Positions 52,050-60,726 of a DNA stretch of 64,000 nucleotides are shown here, piece by piece. A model generated the notes under the pieces. It had not been told where the DNA came from and ran no database searches. It was given only the letters and a program-made list of their open reading frames with translations. Each line of letters begins with the position of its first letter. Position 1 is the stretch's first letter. This DNA is from Paenibacillus sp. FSL W8-0186 (lineage in GTDB: Bacteria > Bacillota > Bacilli > Paenibacillales > Paenibacillaceae), in the NCBI RefSeq assembly GCF_037969765.1, contig NZ_CP150207.1:4085001-4149000 (forward strand), written 5' to 3'. The translations under genes and the position numbers were made by a program.

Positions 52050-52922
52050 TTATTGAGTTACGATAGAATTCAAGGAAGCATAGGCAAGCGGCACAAAGCC
52101 TTCTGACGGCTCGCCTTGCGGGATATTCACTTCGAACGCATACCCCTGTCCGCCAATTTCCTTGACAATATATTGCTGGCTCAGATCATTTCCGGCAGCC
52201 TGCAAAAACACGGAAGTATCCGGCATAAACCTGTTCATGACTTCGCCTGTAACTTCCTCGACATTGCCTGTCTTTGACAACCTTTCCTTCGCTTCACTCC
52301 GCAGGTCATCCGTGTTGTAATCGGAAGGGAGCTTAGTAATTTTCACCTTGTAATTCGAGTCGTATTTCATGCTCAAAGTATCCGATTGCGAATCAAAGTC
52401 AAAAATATCAAACACATAGAGCGCATATCCCTGGCCCTCAGCCAAATTGGCAGTCCGTTCTTCCTTCATTCCTTCAAGCTCAACCTCAAGCTCCTTGGTC
52501 GCGGGCAGCTCTCCTGACGCCCGGGGCGCCTCAGCCTTCTCCAGTCGTGTAAGAACCAGCTGTTTCAGCGGATCATCCCCGGGGACCGCCTTTTCTACGT
52601 ATTCAAATTCGACCAGGTCACTGGGTATCAATCCTTCAGCGATGGCGGAAATCGAGGCATCCATCTGAAATGGCGTCGGTTCCCCGTTTACCTCTATTTC
52701 TAGCGAATGATTATCCATCAATCCTATAAACCGGCCTGTTCCCTGTTTTGTTACCTCATTTCCGGCATCTTCGGGAGGTTTGGTCTCATCTTGTATCTGG
52801 CCATTCCCGTTATTCGAGTTTCCCGGCTGGTTCGTTCCCGTCTTGCTGCACGCGGTTAGCGACAAAGACAACGTTAACACCACTGCCGCCAATAATGTTA
52901 ATACTTTTCTGCTCTTATTCAT
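52050..52922 (-). CDS. Uncharacterised lipoprotein
   Basis: A 290-residue lipoprotein. The ATG at 52922 follows GGAGG by 6 bp. The signal MNKSRKVLTLLAAVVLTLS ends in lipobox LTAC; a Gly/Asn-rich linker follows. The first mature part (GTGRFIGLMDNHSLEIEVNG) looks like a small beta-barrel domain; the second (AEGQGYALYVFDIFDFDSQS onward) has a mixed alpha/beta pattern. I do not recognise the family. It is single, between the giant gene and dsbB. Confidence 0.85.
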   Translation of the reverse strand: MNKSRKVLTLLAAVVLTLSLSLTACSKTGTNQPGNSNNGNGQIQDETKPPEDAGNEVTKQGTGRFIGLMDNHSLEIEVNGEPTPFQMDASISAIAEGLIPSDLVEFEYVEKAVPGDDPLKQLVLTRLEKAEAPRASGELPATKELEVELEGMKEERTANLAEGQGYALYVFDIFDFDSQSDTLSMKYDSNYKVKITKLPSDYNTDDLRSEAKERLSKTGNVEEVTGEVMNRFMPDTSVFLQAAGNDLSQQYIVKEIGGQGYAFEVNIPQGEPSEGFVPLAYASLNSIVTQ

Positions 52923-53031
52923 TATGCACCTCCACCTACGATAACGTTTCAAGCTCTAGAAATGTTGCACTATTTATTACCCGAATTCGCCGTCTGCAGC
53001 TAGTCGATAAGCCATCCCGCCTTCGTTCAAG

Positions 53032-53073
53032 CAAAAAGACGCCCTTAGCCATTTTATGGCTGAGGGCGCCTGG
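53032..53073 (-). terminator. Terminator after dsbB-type gene
   Basis: Minus strand GGCGCCCTCAGCCAT and ATGGCTAAGGGCGTC form a long stem followed by TTTTTG. Confidence 0.88.
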
Positions 53074-53080
53074 TTAAAGC

Positions 53081-53521
53081 TTATTCATTGTTTGAGGCCG
53101 TTCTGGCGAGGAACAGACATACGGTAATTAATAAAAATGCAATTAATGCCATAAAAGGAATCGTGATGAATCCCCACCAATTCAAATAATCGATATTACA
53201 CGGAATCCCTACTTTGCAGGGCAGCAGCTCCGCCAAACCGGGAATTTTCTGCTGGGCGTAATGATAGATCGAGATAGATCCTCCGATGATGCTGAGCGGA
53301 AGGGCATATCCAATCATTCTGCGGTCGTTGCGAAACGCGGCCATGCCGAGCATAATCACGAGCGGATACATGAATATGCGCTGAAACCAGCACAGCTTGC
53401 AGGGCTCATAGTACAGCACTTCACTTAAATACAGGCTTCCTGCGGCAGCTACCATCGATACGAGCCAAGCAAGATAAATGCCATATTCCCTAAAAAAAGA
53501 GCGTACCGGGCCTTGGACCAT
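53081..53521 (-). CDS. DsbB/BdbC-type disulfide bond formation protein
   Basis: A 146-residue membrane protein with four segments. The redox pairs of the family are present: C-K-L-C in YEPCKLCWFQRIFMYPL and C-x6-C in LLPCKVGIPCNIDYLNWWG. It passes electrons from its partner thiol oxidase to quinone. The ATG lies 1 bp after the dsbA stop, so it is coupled to it; a GTG 9 bp upstream would overlap. Together they oxidise exported proteins outside the membrane. Confidence 0.95.
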   Translation of the reverse strand: MVQGPVRSFFREYGIYLAWLVSMVAAAGSLYLSEVLYYEPCKLCWFQRIFMYPLVIMLGMAAFRNDRRMIGYALPLSIIGGSISIYHYAQQKIPGLAELLPCKVGIPCNIDYLNWWGFITIPFMALIAFLLITVCLFLARTASNNE

Positions 53522-53522
53522 C

Positions 53523-54236
53523 CTACTCACCCTTCAATTCGTTTTCTATCGCTTTCTTGATCTCGGTGTAGTCTCCAAAGTTTCCGTTATACTGCTTGCC
53601 GTTAATGAATATCGTAGGTGTTCCCTGAACTCTGAGCTGATTCGCTTTGTTTCGGTGCTCGTCCACTTCGTTCTGGTACGTCTTCTCTTCGATATCCTTG
53701 CGGAGAAGATCGTAGTCGATGCCAATGTTCTCCTTCTGCGCCAGCTCGACCAGATAATCGACCGTCGCCCACTGCTCGTTCTCGTTCCCTTGATTTGTGT
53801 ACAAGGCATCAAAATAAGCCCAGAATGCTTCGTTGCTTTGATGGTATACAGCCTGCGCTGCCAATGCAGCCGTATCTGAATCAGGTCCTAGAAAAGGATA
53901 GTTCATAAAATAAAAGGCTGCCTTGCCCTGATCTACATAATCGCTTTGGATTTGCGGCTTGACAAGTTCATTGAAAATGCTGCATGCCGGGCATTTATAA
54001 TCTCCAAATTCCACAATTTTAATAGGAGCGTTCGGATCTCCCAATACCGGAAGGCCAGCATATTCAAACGCCTCTGCTTTGGGTTTCGTCGGGATCAGTA
54101 AAACAATAATACAGAGCGCCAACAGCACCCCCACCGTGGAAAACCAAATCACCCGTCTTGTCTTCTGTTTTTGCTGCTGCTTCATCTGTTCCGATTTGCG
54201 CTGCGCCAACGCATTAGTTTGCTTTTTCGGCGGCAT
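53523..54236 (-). CDS. DsbA/BdbD-type membrane-anchored thiol oxidase
   Basis: A 237-residue protein. A basic cytoplasmic head (KQTNALAQRKSEQMKQQQKQ) and one membrane segment (VIWFSTVGVLLALCIIVLLI) precede a thioredoxin-fold domain with active site C-P-A-C in VEFGDYKCPACSIFNELV and the cis-Pro loop VQGTPTIFINGKQYNG. It forms disulfides in exported proteins and is reoxidised by the DsbB-like product of the next gene. The start follows AGAGGGG. Confidence 0.95.
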   Translation of the reverse strand: MPPKKQTNALAQRKSEQMKQQQKQKTRRVIWFSTVGVLLALCIIVLLIPTKPKAEAFEYAGLPVLGDPNAPIKIVEFGDYKCPACSIFNELVKPQIQSDYVDQGKAAFYFMNYPFLGPDSDTAALAAQAVYHQSNEAFWAYFDALYTNQGNENEQWATVDYLVELAQKENIGIDYDLLRKDIEEKTYQNEVDEHRNKANQLRVQGTPTIFINGKQYNGNFGDYTEIKKAIENELKGE

Positions 54237-54423
54237 GTCATCCCCTCTTTCTTTAAATTTGCATATTCACATTATACAGTGTAACCAACCTTGTTACAAA
54301 GGAATGTTTTCGCTTTGTTATATTGGAATTATAATACATAACATGAATATATTATACTATCATTATGAAAAAACATCTAACGACATAATGCTAGATTCGA
54401 TAAATCTAAATTTAAGACAAAAC

Positions 54424-54458
54424 CTAAAAAAAGACGGCCCGATAGACCGCCTTTCCTG
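54424..54458 (-). terminator. Terminator after the L25/Ctc gene
   Basis: Minus strand AAAGGCGG and CCGTCTTT arms with a T7 tail. Confidence 0.75.
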
Positions 54459-54476
54459 ACACAGACAAACTGGAAA

Positions 54477-55118
54477 TTATTCTTTTTCCCCGGCTCCGTC
54501 AGCAGCATCCGGCTCCGCTCTGGCGTCGCCTTCCGCCTCTGCCTCGGGCTCTGCTACACGCGGGAGTACGACAGAAGCCAGCAGCTCATCCTCCAGGGCA
54601 ATCAATGAAATGCCCTCAGGGAGCTGGACATCAGCGGCAACCAGCTTGTCTCCGGTGCCAAGCGGAGTCACATCCACCTCGAGCCCGGACGGCAGGTCAT
54701 CCGGCAAACCTTCGATTTCAAGCTCCGTCGCTTGAATTTGCAGAACTCCGCCAACCTTAGTTCCTTCGGCCGTCCCGTTGTAAATCAGCGGCACCTTAAC
54801 ACGTATCGGTTTATTTTTCGACACCTTCTGAAAATCGACATGAAGTACTTTGCCGCCTCGCTGCTGAACATCCTTTATCAATACCGGAATGCCCTGCGCA
54901 CCGTCGATCCGCAGCTCAAAAAATTCGGTGCGTCCCGTACGAGCTACTCTGGCCAGTTGTTTCTCGTCCACGTAAATAGACTGGGCTTCCGTTCCGCCTC
55001 CGTACACGCTAGCGGGAATGCCCCCATTTTTCCTTAATTGGTGAAGTGAAGAGCGGGTAAACTCCGTCCTCTTTGAGACGTCTAAGTACTGGGTTCGTTG
55101 ATTCGTACTCGCAGTCAT
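54477..55118 (-). CDS. Ribosomal protein L25/general stress protein Ctc
   Basis: A 213-residue, two-domain L25 of the TL5/Ctc type. The N-terminal L25 part has LRKNGGIPASVYGGG and VLIKDVQQRGGKVLHVDFQK; the C-terminal beta domain has LIYNGTAEGTKVGGVLQIQA and DDLPSGLEVDVTPLGTGDKL. The acidic end (EAEAEGDARAEPDAADGAGE) is longer than usual. It binds 5S rRNA on the large subunit. The ATG at 55118 follows GGAGG. It is monocistronic. Confidence 0.95.
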   Translation of the reverse strand: MTASTNQRTQYLDVSKRTEFTRSSLHQLRKNGGIPASVYGGGTEAQSIYVDEKQLARVARTGRTEFFELRIDGAQGIPVLIKDVQQRGGKVLHVDFQKVSKNKPIRVKVPLIYNGTAEGTKVGGVLQIQATELEIEGLPDDLPSGLEVDVTPLGTGDKLVAADVQLPEGISLIALEDELLASVVLPRVAEPEAEAEGDARAEPDAADGAGEKE

Positions 55119-55246
55119 ACGTAACACCCTCCTCATTGTAATGCCATGGCTGAAACCACATTGTTATTTTACCCAATTCTCCGCTATTCCTAACGTTACC
55201 ACCTTATAATTCCTTATTCGCTAAATGTGCTAAATACGCAGATACG

Positions 55247-55278
55247 AAAAAAACCGGCGCAGATGCGCCGGCTGGAAA
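55247..55278 (-). terminator. Terminator of the pts operon
   Basis: Minus strand CCGGCGCA-TC-TGCGCCGG followed by TTTTTTT. Confidence 0.9.
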
Positions 55279-55347
55279 GAAACCCAAATATATTGTTGGA
55301 AAAGCTGAAACCTGAAAAGTATACCTGATAAGCTTTAGAATAGCGCT

Positions 55348-57060
55348 TTATTGTTGGATGCCTCTGACAAGCTCCACGACTTCCTCGGCCGTGCTTAGCT
55401 GCAGCGCTTTGGCCGCCAGCTCCTGCATTTCTGCCTTGGAGAGCTTGGCGATTTGCGAACGCGCAGGCAGAATCGAAGTGGCGCTCATGCTGAACTCATC
55501 CAATCCAAGCCCAAGCAGCAGCGGAATTGCTGTAGAATCTCCCGCCATCTCTCCGCACATGCCTGCCCAGCGCCCTTCTTTGTGAGCGGCATCGATAACC
55601 ATTTTCACCAAGCGCAAAATCGCCGGATTGTATGGCTGATACAAATAGGAAACGCGCTCGTTCATCCGGTCGGCAGCCATCGTATATTGGATAAGATCAT
55701 TCGTGCCGATGCTGAAGAAGTCAACCTCTTTGGCAAACTGATCAGCCAGCACCGCCGTTGCCGGAATTTCCACCATAATCCCGATCTGGATGTCCTCCGA
55801 TACGGTGACGCCTTCAGCCGCTAGTTTATCCTTCTCCTCCAGCAGCAGGGCTTTTGCCTGACGGAATTCATCCAGCGTAGCGATCATCGGGAACATGATC
55901 CGCAAATTCCCGTAAATGCTCGCCCGCAGTAAAGCTCGAAGCTGTGTCCGGAAAATATCCGTCCGCTCCAGACAGAGACGTACGGCCCGAAAACCGAGGA
56001 ATGGATTCATTTCCTTCGGCAAGTCCAAATATGGCAGCTCTTTGTCGCCGCCGATATCCAGCGTCCTGACGACTACCGGCTTGCCTTCCATTTTCTCAAG
56101 CACCGTTTTGTAGGCGTTGAATTGCACTTCCTCCGAAGGAAGCTCCGTCCGGCCCATATAAAGGAACTCGGTACGGTACAGCCCTACGCCTTCGCCGCCG
56201 TTCTCCAGTACGCCAGCCACATCGTTTGGCGTTCCAATGTTGGCCGCCAGCTCCACATGAACCCCGTCGCGGGAAACCGTCGGCACCTCACGCAGCTTCT
56301 TCCACTCTTCGATTTGCTGCAGATGCTGGTCACGCTTCGCTATATACTGCTCAACAACCTCAGGCGAAGGATTTACGATGACGGTTCCGTCCAGTCCATC
56401 GACGATCAGCAGATCACCGTTGTTTACCTGGCTCAGCACATCCTTCGTTCCAACGACAGCCGGAATTTCCAGGGAACGCGCCATAATGGCCGAATGCGAA
56501 GTACGGCCGCCGATATTCGTTGTAAAGCCTTTTACATATTTGCGGTTAAGCTGCGCCGTATCCGAAGGCGTCAAGTCTTCCGCTACAACGATAACCTCCT
56601 CGCTGATCTCAGCGGGATTTACGTAATTCAGACCAAGCAGATGAGTCAGCACGCGCTTCGTAACGTCCCTCATATCCGCCGCACGCTCCTTGAGATAGTC
56701 GCTCTTCATGTTCTCAAACATGGAGATGAACTGCTGGGCGGTTTCGTTCAGTGCAAATTCGGCGCTGACTTTTTCCGTATTGATTTTGTCCCGTACAGGG
56801 GTAAGCAGCTCAGGGTCGTTCAGAATGAGCAGATGCGATTCGAAAATCTCCGCCTTCTTCTCCCCCAGCTCTTGATGCGTGCGTGCTTTAATCGCCTCAA
56901 GCTCTTGCTGCGACTTCGATAAAGCTTCATCCAGGCGAGCGTTCTCTGCCGCAGGATCCTCGATCTCCCGGCGCTTTACCGTATAATCAGGGTGCTCCAG
57001 CTTGAAAACCGGAGCAATCGCTACACCTGCTGATGCAGCAATCCCATTGATGTTAAGCAT
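55348..57060 (-). CDS. ptsI: PTS enzyme I (phosphoenolpyruvate-protein phosphotransferase)
   Basis: A 570-residue cytoplasmic enzyme. It takes phosphate from PEP on His about 190 ([19 protein letters not shown]) and passes it to HPr. The PEP-binding barrel has [37 protein letters not shown], and the Cys site [13 protein letters not shown]. The length is standard. Its start overlaps the end of ptsH by 8 bp, giving coupled translation. Confidence 0.98.
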   Translation of the reverse strand: MLNINGIAASAGVAIAPVFKLEHPDYTVKRREIEDPAAENARLDEALSKSQQELEAIKARTHQELGEKKAEIFESHLLILNDPELLTPVRDKINTEKVSAEFALNETAQQFISMFENMKSDYLKERAADMRDVTKRVLTHLLGLNYVNPAEISEEVIVVAEDLTPSDTAQLNRKYVKGFTTNIGGRTSHSAIMARSLEIPAVVGTKDVLSQVNNGDLLIVDGLDGTVIVNPSPEVVEQYIAKRDQHLQQIEEWKKLREVPTVSRDGVHVELAANIGTPNDVAGVLENGGEGVGLYRTEFLYMGRTELPSEEVQFNAYKTVLEKMEGKPVVVRTLDIGGDKELPYLDLPKEMNPFLGFRAVRLCLERTDIFRTQLRALLRASIYGNLRIMFPMIATLDEFRQAKALLLEEKDKLAAEGVTVSEDIQIGIMVEIPATAVLADQFAKEVDFFSIGTNDLIQYTMAADRMNERVSYLYQPYNPAILRLVKMVIDAAHKEGRWAGMCGEMAGDSTAIPLLLGLGLDEFSMSATSILPARSQIAKLSKAEMQELAAKALQLSTAEEVVELVRGIQQ

Positions 57061-57328
57061 TTACTTCGCCTAACCCTTCATTAACCATTACGTCAGTGAG
57101 CGCTTGAAGCGCTTCTGCGGCATTGTCTCCATCGACAGTCAACGTAATGAGATCGCCTTTTTCAAGCCCTAGGGAAAGTACGCCAAGAATGGACTTCAAG
57201 GTCACTTTTTTGCCGTTAGCTTCCGCGAATACTTCAGCTCCGCTGAATTTGTTTGCTGTATTTACCAGCGCTGTGGCTGGGCGTGCATGAATACCATCTT
57301 CATCCGTGATTCTGAATACTTTTTCCAT
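57053..57328 (-). CDS. ptsH: PTS phosphocarrier protein HPr
   Basis: A 91-residue protein. His14 in [13 protein letters not shown] is the phosphocarrier site for sugar uptake. Ser46 in [14 protein letters not shown] is the HPr kinase site, which in Bacillota makes P-Ser-HPr, the CcpA corepressor; this links glucose supply to the cre sites seen in this window. It lies between ptsG (85 bp upstream) and ptsI. Confidence 0.98.
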   Translation of the reverse strand: MEKVFRITDEDGIHARPATALVNTANKFSGAEVFAEANGKKVTLKSILGVLSLGLEKGDLITLTVDGDNAAEALQALTDVMVNEGLGEVNA

Positions 57329-57367
57329 AATAAGTACACTCGCTTTCTGTTAAAGTTTAGTTTATTT

Positions 57368-57392
57368 GAACCCCTCATCTCCAGATGAGGGA
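57368..57392 (-). terminator. Palindromic hairpin between ptsG and ptsH
   Basis: Minus strand CCCTCATCTGGAGATGAGGG is a perfect palindrome followed by GTTCAAATAA without a long T-run. It could act as weak terminator or processing point that sets ptsHI expression apart from ptsG. Confidence 0.5.
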
Positions 57393-57413
57393 TGCTGTAA
57401 CCCCAGGCCGTGC

Positions 57414-59474
57414 TTATTTTATCGTAATAATGTTGCCTTCTCCAGCTTTCAGCTTGCCCGTTTTGTTCAGCTCCACCGTAGAGCCTTCTGGAAGGTTGGA
57501 GAAAATAATCGGCGAAATCAACGACTTCGCATTCTCCTTCACATAAGCGATATCCACTTCCATAATCGGCTGCCCTGCAGCTACGAGGTCGCCTTCCTCA
57601 ACAAGCACTTTGAAGCCTTGGCCCTTCAGCTTTACGGTGTTAACGCCGATATGCACCAGCACTTCCTTGCCGCCATCGGACAGGATGCCGATCGCATGCT
57701 TGCTAGGGAATACATTAAACACTTTACCATAAACCGGGGAACAAATCGTCCCTTCCTCCGGCAGCACCGCAAATCCGTCACCCGTCATTTTTTCGGAAAA
57801 AACAGGATCAGGAACGTTCGTAATATCCATCAACTCGCCACTAGCCGGCATTACGATATCCTCGTCGATAATCGCTTTCCCGTCCTGAGCTGCTTGCTGC
57901 TCTACCTCGGCAGGTTTCTCCGCCGCAGCAGCAGGCGAAATAACTGGGGTCTTACCACTCATTATATCCCCAATTTGGGTCTTAATCGTATCAGATCTTG
58001 TGCCAAAAATGGCTTGAATGTTGTTGCCAACTTCCAGAACTCCAGAAGCCCCAAGCGCTTTAAGGCGGTTTTTGTCTACATCTGCTTTCTCCTTCACTTC
58101 GACCCGAAGCCGGGTAATGCAGGCATCGAGATGGACGATGTTGCCCTGGCCGCCCAATGCGGCAAGAATGTTCTGCGGCAGCTCATCCTGTGTGGTCTGC
58201 CCTCTTTGTTCCCCGCCGTCTTGTTGAGCGGAGTCATCCTCACGGCCTGGCGTCTTCAGGTTGAATTTGCGGATAACGAAGCGGAAGCCAAAATAGTAAA
58301 TAACGGCCAGAATTAAGCCGACGATAATGACGTTCCACCAAGGCGTACGCCCCGGAATTACTCCAAAAATCAGGAAGTCGATCAATCCGCCGGAGAATGT
58401 CATCCCGATTTTCACATCGAGCAGATGCATCGTCATGAACGACAAGCCCGCAAATACGCAGTGTACGACAAACAGCAGCGGTGCCACGAACAGGAACGAG
58501 AATTCAAGCGGTTCTGTAATCCCCGTCAAAAAAGAAGTCAGCGCGGCCGAACCCATAATCCCGGCAACATACTTTCTGTGCTGCGGCTTGGATTCGTGAT
58601 AGATCGCCAGCGCGGCAGCCGGCAAACCGAACATCATAAACGGGAATTTACCGGTCATGAACGTACCTGCAGTAAACCCTACGCCATCGCGAAGCTGCGC
58701 CATAAAGATTTTCTGGTCTCCGCGAACGATTTGTCCCGCATTGTTTACGTACTCTCCGAACTCGAACCAGAACGGCGAATAGAAAATATGGTGAAGACCA
58801 AATGGAATAAGTCCCCGCTCGATGACGCCGAATATAAAGGCAGAAAGCGTGCGGTTCTGCTCCAGCATAAAGTGGGATACGGTGTTAAGCCCCCCCTGAA
58901 TCGGCGGCCAAATGATGACCATAGCCAAGCCTAGCAGCAAAGATGTAGCAGCCGTCATAATTGGCACAAAGCGTTTACCTGCAAAGAAGCCAAGATAGGA
59001 CGGCAGCTCGATCTTAAAGAATCGCTTGTACATCGAGGCTGCGAGAACCCCTACAATAATCCCCCCGAATACGCCTGTCCCCAGTGTCGGGATACCCAGT
59101 ACGCTAGCATAGGCTGGATCTTCTCCAATCATGGAAGGCGTGACCCCGATCACCGTTCCCATGGTCACGTTCATGACCAAATAACCGATGATCGCGGCAA
59201 GTCCCGCAACTCCATCTCCGCCAGCAAGCCCTACCGCCACACCGACGGCAAACAGCAATGCCAGATTCGTAAAGACGATATCGCCAGCATTCATCATCAC
59301 CGTAGCGATTGCATTTACTGTAGCGTTATCCAGAGCCGGCACGAGGTTCAAGAAATCCGGATTGATCAGCATGTTTCCAATACCAAGCAGCAATCCAGCC
59401 GCAGGCAGCAGCGCTACAGGCAGCATCAAGGCCTTACCTACCCGCTGCAGCACGCCAAAAAAGCGTTTAAACAT
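57414..59474 (-). CDS. ptsG: Glucose-specific PTS enzyme IICBA
   Basis: A 686-residue membrane permease with domains in order C, B, A. EIIC (about 1-390) has many membrane segments and the motif GVIERGLIPFGLHHIFYSPF. EIIB holds the phosphocysteine in VHLDACITRLRVEVK (about 451). EIIA has the phosphohistidine in VLVHIGVNTVKLKGQGF (about 610). It imports and phosphorylates glucose. The ATG at 59474 has AGGAGG 6 bp away; an earlier ATG abuts that site. A GlcT-type antiterminator leader and a promoter precede it. Confidence 0.96.
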   Translation of the reverse strand: MFKRFFGVLQRVGKALMLPVALLPAAGLLLGIGNMLINPDFLNLVPALDNATVNAIATVMMNAGDIVFTNLALLFAVGVAVGLAGGDGVAGLAAIIGYLVMNVTMGTVIGVTPSMIGEDPAYASVLGIPTLGTGVFGGIIVGVLAASMYKRFFKIELPSYLGFFAGKRFVPIMTAATSLLLGLAMVIIWPPIQGGLNTVSHFMLEQNRTLSAFIFGVIERGLIPFGLHHIFYSPFWFEFGEYVNNAGQIVRGDQKIFMAQLRDGVGFTAGTFMTGKFPFMMFGLPAAALAIYHESKPQHRKYVAGIMGSAALTSFLTGITEPLEFSFLFVAPLLFVVHCVFAGLSFMTMHLLDVKIGMTFSGGLIDFLIFGVIPGRTPWWNVIIVGLILAVIYYFGFRFVIRKFNLKTPGREDDSAQQDGGEQRGQTTQDELPQNILAALGGQGNIVHLDACITRLRVEVKEKADVDKNRLKALGASGVLEVGNNIQAIFGTRSDTIKTQIGDIMSGKTPVISPAAAAEKPAEVEQQAAQDGKAIIDEDIVMPASGELMDITNVPDPVFSEKMTGDGFAVLPEEGTICSPVYGKVFNVFPSKHAIGILSDGGKEVLVHIGVNTVKLKGQGFKVLVEEGDLVAAGQPIMEVDIAYVKENAKSLISPIIFSNLPEGSTVELNKTGKLKAGEGNIITIK

Positions 59475-59526
59475 ATCCATCCTCCTGTAAGCTTTTCTCT
59501 ATATAACTGCCCAACAACAGCAAAAA

Positions 59527-59627
59527 AGGCATAAGCTAATAAAAGGTACTTCTGGCTCACATCTCCTACGGTTATAATACCCCGCATTATAGAAATGCAA
59601 TCAAAGTACTTTAATCAACTCATGCCT
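59527..59627 (-). terminator. Conditional leader terminator of ptsG
   Basis: Minus strand arms AGGCATGAGTTGATTAAAGT and TACCTTTTATTAGCTTATGC pair over more than 20 bp with a few mismatches, and TTTTTTG follows. The 5' arm overlaps the antiterminator target, so the two structures exclude each other. Confidence 0.75.
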
Positions 59628-59645
59628 GATCGAATCAGTAACACA
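59616..59645 (-). promoter_or_regulatory. RAT: RNA antiterminator target for GlcT
   Basis: Minus strand GTTACTGATTCGATCAGG followed by CATGAG resembles the ribonucleic antiterminator of Bacillus ptsG leaders. When glucose is present, unphosphorylated GlcT should bind here, block the overlapping terminator and allow ptsGHI transcription. The glcT gene lies directly upstream. Confidence 0.75.
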
Positions 59646-59676
59646 TTGTCATATGCTATTGTTGTTTATCGACTAG

Positions 59677-59706
59677 AGTATAGCAAGAAGGTCAATTCAG
59701 TGTCAA
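59677..59706 (-). promoter_or_regulatory. Sigma-A promoter of ptsG
   Basis: TTGACA (59706-59701), 18-bp spacer, TATACT (59682-59677) on the minus strand, only 5 bp past the glcT stop codon. The transcript would begin upstream of the RAT. Confidence 0.72.
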
Positions 59707-59710
59707 GCCT

Positions 59711-60553
59711 CTATCGATGATGGACGGTCAGACGATGCAGATGCATGGTCAGATAGCTGATTTCAGCCTGGTATACCGGCTTGTTCAGCCTGGCCTCCAT
59801 CACTTTCGTCAATTTCCCGGCCAGCTTGTACAGCTCCGGATATTCCTGACTTAGCAGCGCTTCCAACTTCTCGACGACGGCCACTTTCTCGCCACGCTTT
59901 ACGCGCTCAATCGCGAACCTTAAATGAGTCAAGAGGCGTGAGTAATCCAAGGAATGGCGCAATATTCTCATCCTCAGCTCCTCCTCTACCATATTCACAA
60001 GGTCTGCGATCAGCTGCGTGTGCTCGCGTACCTCGCTGACATGCCGATTGGTCATCGCGCTGTTGATGTGGAGGGCGACAAAGCCGATCTCGTCCTGGCC
60101 TAAATCTACGCCCAATCTTTCATGAATAAGCTCGATTGCATACTCAGCCAGCTCGTATTCCATAGGATAGATCTCTCTGGTCTCGAACAGAAAGGGGTTA
60201 TGGATGGCCATATCCTGCTCCGCCCGTTTGATTGCAAACGAAAGATGGTCAGTCAATGCAATGTGAATATGTTCATTCAACTCTTGATTCGTCTTCTGGG
60301 ATATATACATAATGATTTCCCCAATGACTTCGATCAGATGTTCATCGACCTGGGGAACAAGCTGTTTATACTGCTCCTGCTCCTGCTGGTTCTTCAGAAT
60401 GAACATCTTCTCTACCGCATCCAGTGGAATCAAGTCGCCCTGCCTGCGGTTAAATCCGATGCCCTTGCCAATGACAACGACCTCGCCATGTCCAGGATGA
60501 TTCGCAATGATTACATTGTTATTCAGCGCTTTGGCTACATGCAGCCTGCTCAC
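59711..60553 (-). CDS. glcT: BglG-family transcription antiterminator of the glucose PTS
   Basis: A 280-residue RNA-binding regulator. Residues 1-58 are the CAT RNA-binding domain (VAKALNNNVIIANHPGHGEV, VIGKGIGFNRRQGDLIP). Two PRD domains follow with the regulatory histidines (HIHIALTDHLSFAIKRAEQD, EIGFVALHINSAM, ILRHSLDYSRLLTHLRFAIE, ISYLTMHLHRL). PTS phosphorylation of the PRDs decides dimerisation. The start is GTG behind GAGGTG. Its place before the RAT and ptsGHI identifies it as GlcT rather than LicT/SacT. Confidence 0.95.
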   Translation of the reverse strand: MSRLHVAKALNNNVIIANHPGHGEVVVIGKGIGFNRRQGDLIPLDAVEKMFILKNQQEQEQYKQLVPQVDEHLIEVIGEIIMYISQKTNQELNEHIHIALTDHLSFAIKRAEQDMAIHNPFLFETREIYPMEYELAEYAIELIHERLGVDLGQDEIGFVALHINSAMTNRHVSEVREHTQLIADLVNMVEEELRMRILRHSLDYSRLLTHLRFAIERVKRGEKVAVVEKLEALLSQEYPELYKLAGKLTKVMEARLNKPVYQAEISYLTMHLHRLTVHHR

Positions 60554-60629
60554 AGTTGCACCTCACTTGCCTCCAAAATACAAAATTCCATGCTTACGAA
60601 TATTAAATTCTACCATAGTACGGCGCAAT

Positions 60630-60664
60630 ATAAAAGCGCCTCGCCTTTCGGCGAGACGCTTTAC
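60630..60664 (-). terminator. Terminator after the flotillin gene
   Basis: Minus strand AAAGCGTCTCGCC-GAAA-GGCGAGGCGCTTT, with a G-T pair, then TATATT. Confidence 0.85.
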
Positions 60665-60726
60665 AACGAGCTTATGCACAAATGTCAATAATTACTTCCT
60701 GTTATCAAGCAAATCACGCCATGAAA

